Source: Okapia johnstoni
Taxonomy: Eukaryota; Chordata; Mammalia; Artiodactyla; Giraffidae
NCBI GenBank assembly: GCA_024291935.2
Contig: CM044315.1
Location: 75,126,385 to 75,190,384, forward strand
Reading direction: 5' to 3'
DNA length: 64,000 nt
Positions within the stretch are counted from its first letter, which is position 1, and each line of letters starts with the position of its first letter. Positions 10,610 through 21,849 of this stretch are shown here, piece after piece. A program made the translations under genes and the position numbers. Under the pieces are notes generated by a model that worked only from the letters and a program-made list of their open reading frames with translations, made no database searches and was not told where the DNA came from.

Positions 10610-11020
10610 TGGTGAAGACCTGCTGCGTACTAGAACTTTACTTACATTTTGCTATTCAATTCTCCTCCTGAATCCTGTGATCTAGATGTTATTATCCCCT
10701 TTTGGGGCTTCCCTGGTGGCTCAGATGGTAAAGATTCTGCCTGCAATGCGGGAGACCTGAGTTTCATCTTTGGGTCAGGAAGGAAATGACTGGAGAAGGG
10801 AATGGCTACCCACACCGGTATTCTTGCCTGAATAATTCCATGGACAGAGAAGCCGGGGGGCTGCAGTCCGTAGGGTCTCAAAGAGTCAGACATGACTGAG
10901 CAACTAACACTATCACTTCATCCCCATTTTTAGAGATAAAGAAACTAAAGTTTAGAGGGGTATAGTAAGTTGTTTAAATTCATACAGTGACAAAAATCAG
11001 GATACTAACTCTGGCCTGTC
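10610..11020 (-). mobile_element. MIR SINE (antisense) split by Bov-tA
   Basis: 'ctgcgtactagaactttac' and 'gatgttattatcccct' precede the SINE. 'atttttagagataaagaaac' and 'aagtttagaggggtatag' follow it. Together they give a near-complete reverse MIR. Confidence 0.75.
10704..10919 (+). mobile_element. Bov-tA SINE (sense)
   Basis: Head GGGGCTTCCCTGGTGGCTCAG, then 'tctgcctgcaatgcggg', body 'ctacccacaccggtattc', 'gggtctcaaagagtcagac' and end 'gactgagcaactaacac'. It is flanked by an imperfect duplication of MIR sequence, ATCCCCTTTT (10694-10703) and ATCCCCATTTT (10920-10930). Confidence 0.92.
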
Positions 11021-11514
11021 TGATGCAAACATGCATGCCTAGTTGGAGTTAGTCCATTATTTTGTAGCTAAAAAAGTTAGAACCTATCTTCTTTTTTTTC
11101 TTCCTCCACATAATACTTAAATCATTGTTTTTTAATGATTAAAGATTAATGATTAAATTACACTTTAATATGAAGAGCTGGTTCACATGAAAGAATAATA
11201 TCATTTCCCTTTAGATTTAATCCATGTTGATACATAGGAGAAGACTTAAATGCCAAATGGTAAGAGATTAGAAACTTGATCATTGAACTAAAGGAGCAGA
11301 TTATTTGAACCCTAGGGAAAGGCTCTTCCAGTTGAGTTCACTGACACTTGATTCAGGGGCCATCCCAATACATAAATTTCAGAAATAATAGTAAAAGCAA
11401 AGCATCACTAATTTTTATATGGGAAGATAAATCATCTTTCTGGGGTATTATGGTATATTCAGTTTTCTCCTAGAGAGTATACTAGTCTTGAACTTTAAAG
11501 ATATGGCTTCATTT
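11021..11514. other. Unique AT-rich sequence, no gene seen
   Basis: No recognisable protein, RNA gene or repeat. A small direct repeat, 'aatgattaaagattaatgat' (about 11134-11153), is local AT slippage. Confidence 0.45.
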
Positions 11515-11925
11515 TCCAGTTATGCCACATGGCAGAGTTTGTAGTGTGATTGCTGTTTGCATGATATTGAATAAGTCATTTATCTTCTTTAGGCTTTTCT
11601 TTTCCCATTTATAAAATGGGGATGGTTATTCCTGGTTCCTCCCAGGTGGGGCATTGGTAAAGAATCTGCCTGCTAGTGCAAGAGATGCAAGAGACATGGG
11701 TTTGATCCCTGGGTTGGGAAGATCCCCTGCAGGAGGAAATGGCAACCCACTCCAGTATTCTTGCCTGGAGAATCCCATGGACGGAGGAGCCTGGTGGGCT
11801 ACAGTCCATGGGGTCACAAAGAGTTGGATATGACTGAGTAACTGGACATACATGAAAGATTCTTGGTTAGCCTACATCACATAGTTGCTTTAAGGATAAG
11901 ATAAAGTGTATTTTTCTTCTGAACT
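11515..11925 (+). mobile_element. MIR SINE split by Bov-tA
   Basis: 'aataagtcatttatcttc' and 'cccatttataaaatggg' lie left of the SINE. 'catagttgctttaaggat' and 'aagataaagtgtattt' lie to the right. These are consecutive parts of a sense MIR. Confidence 0.7.
11638..11858 (+). mobile_element. Bov-tA SINE (sense) with near-perfect TSD
   Basis: The head is degraded (CCTCCCAGGTGGGGCATTGG) but is followed by the standard 'aaagaatctgcctgc' and 'atgggtttgatccctggg', then 'ggcaacccactccagtatt' and 'gggctacagtccatgggg'. ATTCCTGGTT (11628-11637) and ATTCTTGGTT (11859-11868) are the target duplication, 9 of 10 identical. Confidence 0.92.
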
Positions 11926-12329
11926 TCTGGCCCTCTACTTAAAAGCCCTTATACTACCACCTTCACAAAAAGAGCCTACTTTGTTGTGATTAAAGAGATA
12001 TCACCATTAAGTTTTCTACTGTGAACCACACTAGAGGTCAGTGATGGTAAGCCCAACTTATGCTTAGTTTCTAATTGTAAATGTTGGAGCAGAAATATAT
12101 CTAGTTATCTTTCTGAAATTTCACAACACTAATATTATCACTTCTCATTTATCTGGAACTTCTAACTTTTCAGAAAACATCCTTTAATGTTTTGTGTATC
12201 TTTGTAGAAGAGATTGGAAAAATTATATCAGACAATCCCTAAGATCTCTCTTCATTCTGAAGTTATGATTCTGTGATTTTGATGCTCACAACTTAATTTT
12301 CCATTTTATGCTTATTTGTGTAACTTTGA

Positions 12330-12466
12330 ATCATCTTTACAGTATAAGGGTATATACTGCCTCCATAAGGGTGGAGGCATTGTCTGTATTTGCTCACCCC
12401 TGTATCCCCAGAGCCTACACATAATAGGTATTCAGAAAATATTTGTTGATTGAATAAAGAACTATA
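12330..12466 (+). mobile_element. L2 LINE 3' end (sense)
   Basis: 'gggtggaggcattgtctg', 'cacccctgtatccccagagc' and 'caataggtattcag'-like sequence before 'aaatatttgttgattgaat' are the L2 terminal signature. Old, inert. Confidence 0.8.
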
Positions 12467-12638
12467 TGAAATTGCAAGGTGATTATCATTGCTATTTGAT
12501 ATATTATTGAATCAAAGCCAAGAAGAAAAATGACTTATTTAAGAACAACTGCTGTTTAGTGGCAGAGCCATTCTGAAACCCATATCTCTTGGCTCTTGGG
12601 TTGTTGGCATGAGCAGATAAAGTAATAGAATTTTGAAT

Positions 12639-12929
12639 TCTTATAGATTGCTGCAGCTGCTGCTAAGTCGCTTCAGTTGTGTCTGAATCTGTGTGGCCCC
12701 ATAGACGGCAGCCCACCAGGCTCTCCCATCCCTGGGATTCTCCAGGCAAGAACAGTGGAGTGGGTTGCCATTTCTTTCTCCAATGCATGAAAGTGAAAGT
12801 GCAGTCGCTCAGTCATGTCCGACTCTTAGCGACCCCATGGAATGCAGCCCACCAGGCTACTCCATCCATGGGATTTTCCAGGCAAGAGTACTGGAGTGGG
12901 GTGCCATTGCCTTCTCCATCTTATAGATT
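12639..12929. repeat. Perfect 11-bp TSD of Bov-A2
   Basis: TCTTATAGATT at 12639-12649 and 12919-12929 flanks the SINE with no mismatch. Confidence 0.93.
12650..12918 (-). mobile_element. Bov-A2 SINE dimer (antisense)
   Basis: Starts with the reversed (AGC)n tail GCTGCAGCTGCTGCTAAGTC, then two BovB-derived monomers: 'gcagcccaccaggctctc', 'ccaatgcatgaaagtg' (the linker) and 'gcgaccccatggaatgc', ending 'gtgccattgccttctcc'. Complete dimeric Bov-A2, antisense. Confidence 0.95.
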
Positions 12930-13562
12930 ATCTTATGGTTATTCTCAAAGTCATTACTAGTCATGAGAATTAAGCTCTTAAATATTTACCTAATAATAAA
13001 ATACTCCTTTTAAGAAAAAATAAAGCAAAAATTTAAAATATTTACAGGTAATTTTTTCTCCTCTCAGAAGTACCCAAGTTCTTTGTTGAAATTTCTTCAG
13101 CTTTTAACTCTAGGTTAAGGGAAAATTTTCTTTGAGTCTTGTGGCAGAAGTGATTGAAAAGGCAACAGCTTCACACACTCAGAATAAAAAAGACTGAAAT
13201 CAATAAATGTTAGTGAAGTTGTAGAATAATAGAACTTTCATACACTTTCAGCAGGTGAAGTCCATCTTATTTGATTGTATATAGCTCTTGAATAAAAAAT
13301 GATTTTTACAGATGAACATTTGCAATTGATTTGATGATAGGCAACACTGGTATTGAACCTGAAATTAGAGAAATATTATTCCCCCCAGAAAATTCTAGTC
13401 TATTCCTTACTAAACATGTATTACCAAAAAACTTCAGTTTATTATTATTATATTTTATATTTCATCAATAAAAATTTTTGTAGGAATCTTTTGCTCTTGT
13501 TACATAAGTTCCAATATAGTGTACTTGGTTTTTGCTTCTGCTATCTGGCAGAGAAATATATA
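12930..13562. other. Mostly unique; possible short old L1 piece
   Basis: Around 13195-13265 the order 'aatgttagtgaagttgtag' followed by 'gaactttcatacactttc' resembles a conserved old L1 ORF2 segment in sense orientation. The rest, including the AT-rich frame before the BovB at 13563, is unassigned. Confidence 0.35.
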
Positions 13563-15293
13563 TCTGGGAGAAATACCGATAACCTCAGATATGCAGATGA
13601 CACCACCCTTATGGCAGAAAGTGAAGAATAACTGAAGAGTCTCTTGATGAAAGTGAAAGAAGCGAGCAAAAAAGTTGGCTTAAAGCTCAACATTCAGAAA
13701 ACTAAGATCATGGCATCCAGTCCCATCACTTCATGGCAAATAGATGGGGAAACAATGGAAACAGTGGAAGACTTTATCTTTTGGGGCTCCAAAATCACTG
13801 CAGATAGTGACTGCAGCCATGAAATTAAAAGATGCTTACTCCTTGGAAGAAAAGTTATGACCAACCTATCAGTTCAGTTCAGTTCAGTCGCTCAGTCGTG
13901 TCCGACTCTTTGCGACCCCATGAACCGCAGCACACCAGGCCTCTCTGTCCATCACCAACTCCCGGATTCTACCCAAACCCATGTCCATTGAGTCAATGAT
14001 GCCATCCAACCATCTCATCCTCTGTCGTCCCCTTTTCCTCCCGCCCCCAATCCTACCCAGCATTAGGGTCTTTTCCAATGAGTCAACCCTTCACATGAGG
14101 TGGCCAAAGTATTGGAGTTTCAGCTTCAACATCAGACCTTCCAATGAACACCCAGGATTGATCTCTTTTAGGATAGATTGATTGGATCTCCTTGCAGTCC
14201 AAGGGACTCTCAAGAGTCTTCTCCAACACCACAGTTCAAAAGCATCAATTCTTCGGCGCTCAGCTTTCTTGACTGTCCAACTCTCACATCCATACATGAC
14301 CACTGGAAAAACCATAGCCTTGACTAGACGGACTTTTGTTGGCAAAGTAATGTCTCTGCTTTTAAATATGCTATCTAGGTTGGCCATAACCTTCCTTCCA
14401 AGGAGTAAGTGTCTTTTAATTTCATGGCTGCAATCACCATCAGAAGTGATTCTGGAGCCCAAAAAAATAAAGTCTGACACTGTTTCTACTGTTTCCCCAT
14501 CTATCTCCCATGAAGTGATGGGACCAGATGCCATGATCTTAGTTTTCTGAACGTTGAGCTTTTTCACTCTCCTCTTTCACCTTCATCAAGAGGCTCTTTA
14601 GCTCTTCTTCACTTTCTGCCATAAGGGTGGTGTCATCTGCATATCTGAGGTTATTGATATTTCTCCCGGCAATCTTGATTCCAGCTTGTGTTTCTTCCAG
14701 CCCAGCGTTTCTCATGATGTACTCTGCATATAAGTTAAATAAGCAGGGTGACAATATACAGCCTTGATGTACTCCTTTTCCTATTAGGAACCATATTAAA
14801 AAGCAGAGACATTACTTTGCCAACAAAGGTCTCTCTAGTCAAGGCTATGGTTTTGCCAGTAGTCAGGTATGGATGTGAGAGTTGGACCTTAAAGAAAGCT
14901 GAGTGCTAAAGAATTGATGGTTTTGAACTGTGGTGTTGGAGAAGACTCTTGAGATTCCTTTGGGCTGCAAGGAGACCCAACCAGTCCATCCTGAAGAAAA
15001 TCAGTCCTGAATATTCATTGGAGGGACTGATGCTGAAGCTGAAACTCCAATCCTTTGGCCACCTCATGTGAAGAGCTGACTCATTTGAAAAGACCCTGAT
15101 GCTGGGAAAGAGTGAAGGAGGGAGGAGAAGGGGACGACAGAGGATGAGATGGTTGGATGGCATCAGACTCAATGGACACGAGTCTGAGTATACTCTGGGA
15201 GGTGGTGATGGACAGGGAGGCCTGGCGTGCTGCAGTCCATGTGGTTGCAAGGAGTTGGACATGACTGAGCGACTGAACTGAACTGACCTGATC
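13563..15293 (+). mobile_element. BovB LINE (sense) split by an antisense BovB
   Basis: The 5' fragment 13563-13868 carries the RT motif C (YADD in NLRYADDTTLMAES, coding near 13581-13625) and LNIQKTKI. It breaks off inside the TNLDS-coding region. The 3' fragment resumes at about 14793 ('tattaaaaagcagagac') and runs to the CTGAACTGAACTGA tail at 15293. The two fragments join almost exactly in consensus order; only a few bases around the break are missing. Frameshifts throughout; dead copy. Confidence 0.93.
13869..14792 (-). mobile_element. BovB LINE (antisense) inserted in BovB
   Basis: Starts with the reversed tail CAGTTCAGTTCAGTTCAGTC and runs antisense through the 3' region to the RT C-terminal part. 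It ends near 14792 in the sequence for the block before IGKGVRQGC. The minus-strand reading 14091-14567 holds 158 codons of RT C-terminal domain ([15 protein letters not shown] motif), and 14539-14754 keeps an intact YADD (RYADDTTLMAES). A frameshift near 14560 separates the two. No clean TSD is seen. Confidence 0.93.
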
Positions 15294-15374
15294 TGGCCCT
15301 TTGCAGAAAAGTTTATCATCCATTGTAATAGATACTGCACATATTATATTAACTTTTTTTTTCTTAATCATAAT
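15294..15374. other. Short unclassified spacer
   Basis: Sequence between the BovB tail and the next MIR. No feature recognised. Confidence 0.4.
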
Positions 15375-15475
15375 CCTGGCAGAGATGCATTATTATCCCT
15401 AATTTTTAGATAGGGAAACAGAGGATAAAACTCCGATGTCAATGACTCCTAAGTAGTAGAACTGAGATCTCTTAG
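15375..15475 (-). mobile_element. MIR SINE (antisense fragment)
   Basis: 'gcattattatccctaattt', 'gatagggaaacagaggat' and 'tagtagaactgagatct' are the reverse MIR core. A second small piece at 15735-15800 ('gatgaagaaattgaggct', 'cccaaaatcatacagt') is probably another MIR fragment. Confidence 0.65.
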
Positions 15476-16880
15476 AATTGGGGTTGGTTTGATACTGATG
15501 CCTATATCAATATCAAACCATGGCAGTGCTCCGCCATGCTGCCTTCTTCCTGATTCATTTATAAAGGGTATAAGTGGAACAGAGTTTTCAACTCCCGAGT
15601 TTGGGACTGGTGACAATCTTAGCCCTGTGTACAAATGTCTGTGGGAGGCTCAGGCCCTATTTTACCCCTGCTAATTCCTCCCTGCAGCGAAACCTAGTAT
15701 CTTATTCTCTCCTTCTATCCTTATATCCTATAATCTAGACCATCTTACAGATGAAGAAATTGAGGCTAGAGAGTTTTAGTGGCTTCCCAAAATCATACAG
15801 TATTTTCCTCATAGGAAATATGAGGAAAAGCACCCTTCTCAGATTTGTCTTTTGATTCCTTCTGCAAATTCCCAGATATTACACCAAATGTGAACATTTT
15901 TTACCTTAATTTCTCTATTCATAAAGTAGAACTAATAATTCCTGCCCTGCTTTTGTCATTGTGAAGATCAAAGGAGAAAGTTTATATGAAAAACATTTGA
16001 AAACCATTAAACCCTCTATCATTGTACATTACTGTCATTACTGTTGTAATTATTACTGTTTCTGGGAGTCTTTATAATTTATCACTAATCAAAATAATGG
16101 CATCAGGACATTCAAACCTCTTTTTTTTCTTCCTTTTGAAAGCAAAGATCCTACAAATGGGGCAAAGGCATCTATGGTCTGTCCTGACATTCATGCTTTA
16201 AGGTCTTTAGTTTTGAGAGATCGGCACAGGATTTCTTGGTGCTAGATCTAATATTATGTGATTACAGGTATTGACTGCACTAATGCAATCCTGTAATTAG
16301 ATGTTATTATGCTAAAGGGTCTATTACACCCCGCCCCCATTCACAGATGTGAGTTGACTTTTGAGAATGTGCATATTGAGGAGAGAATAGACCTCTAATT
16401 AAGTAAATAAATTTAACTCTTAGAAAATTATATTTTAATAAGACAATCATGCCACAGAAATGACAATTAAAGTGTATTAAAATTGTACTAAAAATCTCAA
16501 AGCAAAGATATTCACCATGTTAATGATGAAACCAGGAATAGGTCCTCAGAGTCAAAAGCCATAGCTCATAGGCCCTGTTTCTCTCTGCACTGGGCGTTTA
16601 AATTTAGATTTCAATGTGGGCTTCGGTGAATTTTATTTTGTTAAGTTTTTTATTAGGGCTATGAGAAAATGTACTCCCTTATTTAAAATATACGCTAAAC
16701 TTTTTTTTAAGAACTGAAGTTAGGAGTCAGTAAGCCCTGGTTGGAGGGGAGCAGAGCTAGACTGGCAACCCTGTTTCCCAGTCTCATCTTCACCTTTTTA
16801 GCCCCTCCCTCTGACCTTGCTGCCATCAGAGAAATGTTACTACTTGTTTTCAAACCCCATGTTTGAAAACCTTTTTTAAA

Positions 16881-16929
<49 letters not shown>

Positions 16930-17079
16930 TGTATATTGAATTGTGTGAGTTCTTGATATATTGTTTTATTGTACAATATATTGTATAATACTATATGTCT
17001 GTTATACCCCAATAAGAAAGAATTCATGAAGCTAGAACCTCATGACTAAGATTTTGGAAACATACTGTTTGTCTACAGG
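15476..17079. other. Unique sequence with (AT)n, no gene seen
   Basis: Two frames of about 61 codons overlap on opposite strands (15449-15674) with no family resemblance. 15930-16050 may be a diverged MIR ('aatttctctattcataaag', 'tgtgaagatcaaaggag'). A perfect-to-imperfect (AT)n array lies at 16880-16937, followed by A/T-only palindromic sequence to about 17000. Confidence 0.5.
16880..16937. repeat. (AT)n microsatellite
   Basis: About 28 AT/TA dinucleotides with two TGTA/ACAT interruptions. It makes part of the hydrophobic minus-strand frame 16707-17027, which is therefore spurious. Confidence 0.95.
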
Positions 17080-17612
17080 ATTTTATAAGAGGCTCCTGCT
17101 GCCATTTCAGTTTACTCTTACACCCATCTGCTTATTTTCTGTGTCCCAGTTACCCTGGCCCTCTTACATTCTCAATGTCCCATGCCACCTCCTGACTCAG
17201 GGATTTTGTGCATGCTGGAAAGCTTTCTTACCACCCTTATAAACATACCTTTGTCTGTTGTTCCCAGTTAACTTTCAGGTCTCAGTGGAATGGTGCTTTC
17301 TGAGAGAGACCTGGTTCCACATTCTAAATTATCCCATTATTTTATGCTCTCAAATCATCCTGTACTCTTTTAAATGCATATTGTCATTTATATTAGTGTG
17401 ATTACGTGGTTATTTCTCTCTATATATTAAACTGTGTGCTCCACAAGGTCAAGAACCACGTTTTTTCCTCACATTGTATCCTAGTGCCTCCATACCACAC
17501 ACTAGGTCATCAGCTGCTGTCCATGGGGTCACAAAGAGTCTGACATAACTTAGTGACTGAACAACAACAACATTAACACCAAAAACAAACATGTTAAATG
17601 AATGAATAGGAA
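17080..17612 (+). mobile_element. L2 LINE 3' region, with truncated Bov SINE
   Basis: Long L2 3' segment: 'gggattttgtgcatgctgg', 'caggtctcagtggaatgg', 'aaactgtgtgctccacaagg' and 'ttgtatcctagtgcctcc', ending 'atgttaaatgaatgaatag'. At 17513-17575 about 60 bases of a Bov-tA 3' end ('gtccatggggtcacaaag', 'gactgaacaacaacaac') interrupt it. The SINE is severely 5'-truncated and keeps its (AAC)n tail. Confidence 0.8.
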
Positions 17613-18699
17613 GAAAATGATTGCAAAAAAATACATAGGCTACATAAAACTAAATTTTCAAAGGAAATTTATTAATAGAATCCCAAGAGACATACCATTC
17701 TTGCTGGTGTCATCTTCAACTCTTAAAAAAATTATTATCAGCATATTTTTTCAGAGTGATATTGACTAATATCTGCTCAATAAAATGACCTTCATATCTT
17801 GCCAAAATCATTGAGCAGGAGCGGTCTGTTCATTTGCTGGCGGAAACAGAGAAGGGAAAAGAGGCTATTCCTGGGCTCATGGGTTCATTTTTTCCCATAA
17901 CAGGTTCTTCCCAACATGCTAGGCAGTTCTCTAAATATAGCAAGTCAGAGATAAGTGTTCTACCCTGGACCTCTGGATCATTATTCTGACTAGTAGAGAT
18001 TGAGGTAGCTAAGCTCAAAATTCACAAGGTACAAATTGGTTATATAGCACTAAACTGGATGTATATGTCTTCTCCATGACTCGCTCTTCTTCCTGACCTA
18101 CAGAGCTACTCCAGCTTTATGTGCTCAGTTGTGATTGTCTCCTCCTAGCCAATATTCTTGGTCTGAATTCTGTGTAATAAAAATAAATGTTTCTCTTATG
18201 TGGTTGTGGTTCTGATTAGTTCCTTTTAACTTGCTTTTGTTCTTGAGATCTTCCTGCTGATATTCTAAAAACGAAGTTGCTATCTTTGCCTCATTTCTAG
18301 AATTACATCCCTCATTGATTTCTCTTTAATGTAAAATTTCCCAGGCAAATCTCTTTAAGAGGATTTGAATAATTGGAGGGATGCTTCTTTTACTGAGGAT
18401 CTGGGATTGTATAGTGTCAGAGTCAGTGCACGGGAAAAGGGCGTGTGAAAAACATTTTGCAGATAATCAGTATTTGAACATGAATCACCTTTTTTATATA
18501 ATTTTAATATTTTTCTAAAGAGAAAGCTGCTTGCTCATACCTGTTAATTCCAATGACTAATGCAGCTTCTCAGGAATTTTGTCCTTTCCTTCTCCTTATA
18601 GGTCCCTACCTTCTCTAACTATCTGCTCCATTACCCCCTTTTTGGTTGACACTCAAATCTTCCTCTGCAAGAAGTAAGGGACAAGCTTGGATTCAAGAG
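17613..18699. other. Unique sequence, no gene seen
   Basis: The 62-codon minus frame (17830-18018) lacks any feature. No repeat named. Confidence 0.45.
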
Positions 18700-18893
18700 G
18701 CATAATAAACCAGTAGCTAATCCTGCTTTTCACACTTATAAGTTGTATGTTCAATTTTTGGAGCCTTGATTACTTCTAGAAAATGGTGATAATAATAACT
18801 ACTTCAGAAAATTGTGTTGAGCATTAAATATATGTACAGTGCTCAGTATAAAGTCTGATACTTGTAAGTGCTCAATAAATATTAGTATGCTTT
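18700..18893 (+). mobile_element. MIR SINE (sense)
   Basis: 'cacttataagttgtatg', 'gaaaatggtgataataata', 'ttgtgttgagcattaaat' and 'aagtgctcaataaatatta' follow MIR order to its 3' end. Confidence 0.8.
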
Positions 18894-18940
18894 TCTAAGC
18901 TTATGTGGTACTGGAGTTGTGCAGTGTATTTCCGTAGTTC

Positions 18941-19210
18941 TGCTGCTGCTAAGTCGCATCAGTCGTGTCCGAATCTGTGTGACCGCAAAGACGGCAGCCC
19001 ACCAGGCCCCCCCGCCCCCGGGATTCTCTAGGCAAGAACACTGGAGTGGGTTCCCATTTCCTTCTCCAATGCATGAAAGTGAAAAGTGAAAGTGAAGTCG
19101 CTCAGTCATGTCCGACTCTTAGCGACCCCATGGACTGCAGCCTACCAGGCTCCTCCATCCATGGGATTTTCCAGGCAAGAGTACTGGAGTGGGTCGCCAG
19201 TGCCTTCTCC
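18941..19210 (-). mobile_element. Bov-A2 SINE dimer (antisense) with TSD
   Basis: TGCTGCTGCTAAGTCGCATC is the reversed tail. Two monomers follow, separated by 'ccaatgcatgaaagtgaaaa', and the copy ends 'gtcgccagtgccttctcc'. TTCCGTAGTTC (18930-18940) and TTCCATAGTTC (19211-19221) form the TSD, 10 of 11 identical. Confidence 0.95.
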
Positions 19211-19301
19211 TTCCATAGTTCATTTATAGTTAATTGGAAATAGAGATAGATAGCTGCTAAATCCAATGAGAGTTGTAGGCCTGATTTAACAGCTAAACTT
19301 A

Positions 19302-20490
19302 CCAAGAACTTCCAGATGTACATTCTGGATTTAGAATAGGCAGAGGAACCAGAGATCAAATTGCTAACATCCATTGGATCATAGAAAAAGCAAAAGAATT
19401 CCAGAAAAAAATTATTTCATTGACTATGCTAAAGTCTTTGACTATGTGGATCACAACAAACTGGAAAATTCTTAAAGATCTGGGAATACCAGACCACCTT
19501 TCTTGCCTCCTGTGAAACCTGGAGGTCAAGGTCAAGAAGCAACAGTTAGAACCGAACTTGGAACAACAGACTGGTTTCAAATTGGGACACGAGTACATCA
19601 AGGCTGTATATTGTCAACCTGTTTATTTAACTTATATGTAGAGTACATCATGCAAAATGATAGGCTGGATGAAGCACAAGCTGGAAGCAAGATGCCAGGA
19701 GAAATATCAATAACTTCAGACATGCAGATGATAGCACCCTTATTGCAAAAAGCAAAGAGGAACTAAAGAGCCTCTTGATGAAGGTGAAAGAAGAGTGAAA
19801 AGGCTGGCTTAAAATTCAACATTCAGAAAACTAAGATCATGGCGTCTGGTCCCATCACTTCACATCAAATAGATGGGGAAACAATGGCAACAGTGGCAAA
19901 CTTTATTTTCTTGGGCTCCAAAATCACTGCAGATGGCGACTGCAGCCATGAAATTAAAAGACGCTTGCTCCTTGGAAGAAAAACTTGCAAACCTAGACAG
20001 TGTATTAAATAGCAGAGATATTATTTTGCCAACAAATGTCCTCATAGTCAAAGTTATGGTTTTTTTTAGTAGTCATGTATGGATGTGAGAGCTGGACAAT
20101 AAAAAAGGTTGAGCGCTGAAGAACTGATGCCTTTGAACTGTAGTGCTGGAGGAGACTCCTGAGAGTCCCTTTGAATAGCAAGGAGATCCAGCCAGTCAAT
20201 CCTAAAGGAAATCAGTCCTGAATATTCACTGGAAGGGCTGATGCTGAAGGTGAAGCTCCAATCCTTTGGCCACCTGATGTGAAGAGCTGACTCCCTGAAA
20301 AGACCCAATGCTGGGAAAGATCAAGGACAGGAGGAGAAGGGGATGACATTGGATGAGATATTTGGATGGTATCATTGACTCAAAGGACATGAGTTTGAGC
20401 AAACTCCAGGAGATGGTAAAGGACAGCAAAGCTTGGCGTACTGAAGCCCATGGGGTTTCAAGGAGTAGGACACAACTGAGCTACTGAACA
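19302..20490 (+). mobile_element. BovB LINE (sense), 5'-truncated
   Basis: Begins in the RT domain (translation of the EL-PDVQ-GFR block, 'gaacttccagatgt'). It passes the motif A region ('ttcattgactatgctaaag', frame disturbed), motif B ('caaggctgtatattgtc') and the motif C region near 19722-19735. It ends with a variant tail 'gagctactgaacagcaac'. Several indels interrupt the frame. The motif C codons read in a shifted frame as M-Q-M-I, so no active RT. About 1.2 kb long. Confidence 0.92.
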
Positions 20491-21849
20491 GCAACAACAG
20501 CTTACTTTGGGAAACTTCTAGAATCTACTTAGAGTCACTCATACAGTGATGGAGTTTTGAAGTCTGACAGTTCTATCAATGCAGTGACTAAGCTTACATA
20601 TGGTAAAATGAGAACAGATGCAATTGCAGGAAGGTCCTTTAGTCAATTTCAGAGCTGTTTTAATTAGAAAGCAATGTTGCATATTGGAAAGAGCATGAGC
20701 TTTGGCATTAGACCGATCTGGATTTTAATCCTGACTCTGCCATCTAGAAGGCGCTCAATAAATGGCAGCTGCTGCTGTTGTAGCAAATTTGCTTTCACTG
20801 GAAAATCAATTTAACTAGACTAAGCCAGCCTTTTCTGGGAAACTTTCACCAGTGTTTCATTAAACATTGGCTTCTATCTAGCCCTTTACTAGATACATAC
20901 TCACAGTCTCTTGATTTTGGATCATGATAATTCCTTCTGGAAAAGATAAATGGGTGAAACTTCTATGTTTTCAGATCTAAGGTCAAATATGGCATTTCAA
21001 AGCCAGAGCAGCTTTTCTAGTGTCTTACTGTCTTTCTTCCCCTCAATTCTCCCCCCCCTTTTTTTTTCTTGAGGAGGAGGGGACAAAGATAGTCAATTTA
21101 GAACTAACTCCCTTTTCTTATACTTTCCTTTTATACTATTTGGTAATTTAGCATGGGTGAGCTAGAAAAGAGACCTAGACATTTCCAAAGCTTTGGCTAC
21201 AACTAGGATGGCTCTATCTTCCCGGAAGGTCTACAAAACATTTGAAGCGGTAGAGATTTTTAAAGCATTTAAAGCTAATGCAGTGCCTCCTTGAGAGTGT
21301 GAACATAATAATCAGGCACAAATTATGTAACTAGGACTGAATTAGGCACAGAGTTGGGTGCCTTAAATAAATTGTACGTTCCAGAAATCTTCCATTCAGC
21401 TATCAGTGAGCTTCTACTTTGTGTGGAATGCTTAGGATATGAACATGGCCTCCCTTCTCAAGTAGCTCATAGTCAAGCTCATGCAACTCTTCCTGCCTCT
21501 GTGGGGGATATTTTCTTTTCCTTCCTTATAGCTGAGGAAAAACAATCTCAAAGAGGTGAAATAATTGTTCCAAAATTACACGGGCAGTAGGTAGTTAAGC
21601 TTAGCTACAAATCCTCTTTTCTTTCCTTTAATTGGGTATTTGTGCTTGTTATGTTTTCTTTTTAGTTATGGCATATTAGAATGAATGTGGAAGATATATG
21701 TAGTGTACAGCTATAGTACTGTCTTCCTAGAACCCTTCTTTTTAGAAATTCTCCTTTTTCCATTCCAACCATGGGTTTGAAAAGGAGCTACCTATACCAC
21801 ATTTGGTTGATTCAAGCAGAGTTGTTGCACAGGATTTTTCATGTTACAG
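20491..21849. other. Mostly unique, one MIR remnant
   Basis: 20665-20770 is a MIR with an internal deletion: 'ggaaagagcatgagctttgg' and 'atcctgactctgccatct' are joined directly to 'ggcgctcaataaatggc'. The 78-codon frame at 21354-21590 overlaps a diverged reverse MIR ('gctgaggaaaaacaatctc') and is not convincing as a gene. Confidence 0.5.

Noticed and set aside
15449..15674. Opposite-strand 61-codon frames
   Set aside because: Short and overlapping; no motif; flanked by MIR remnants.
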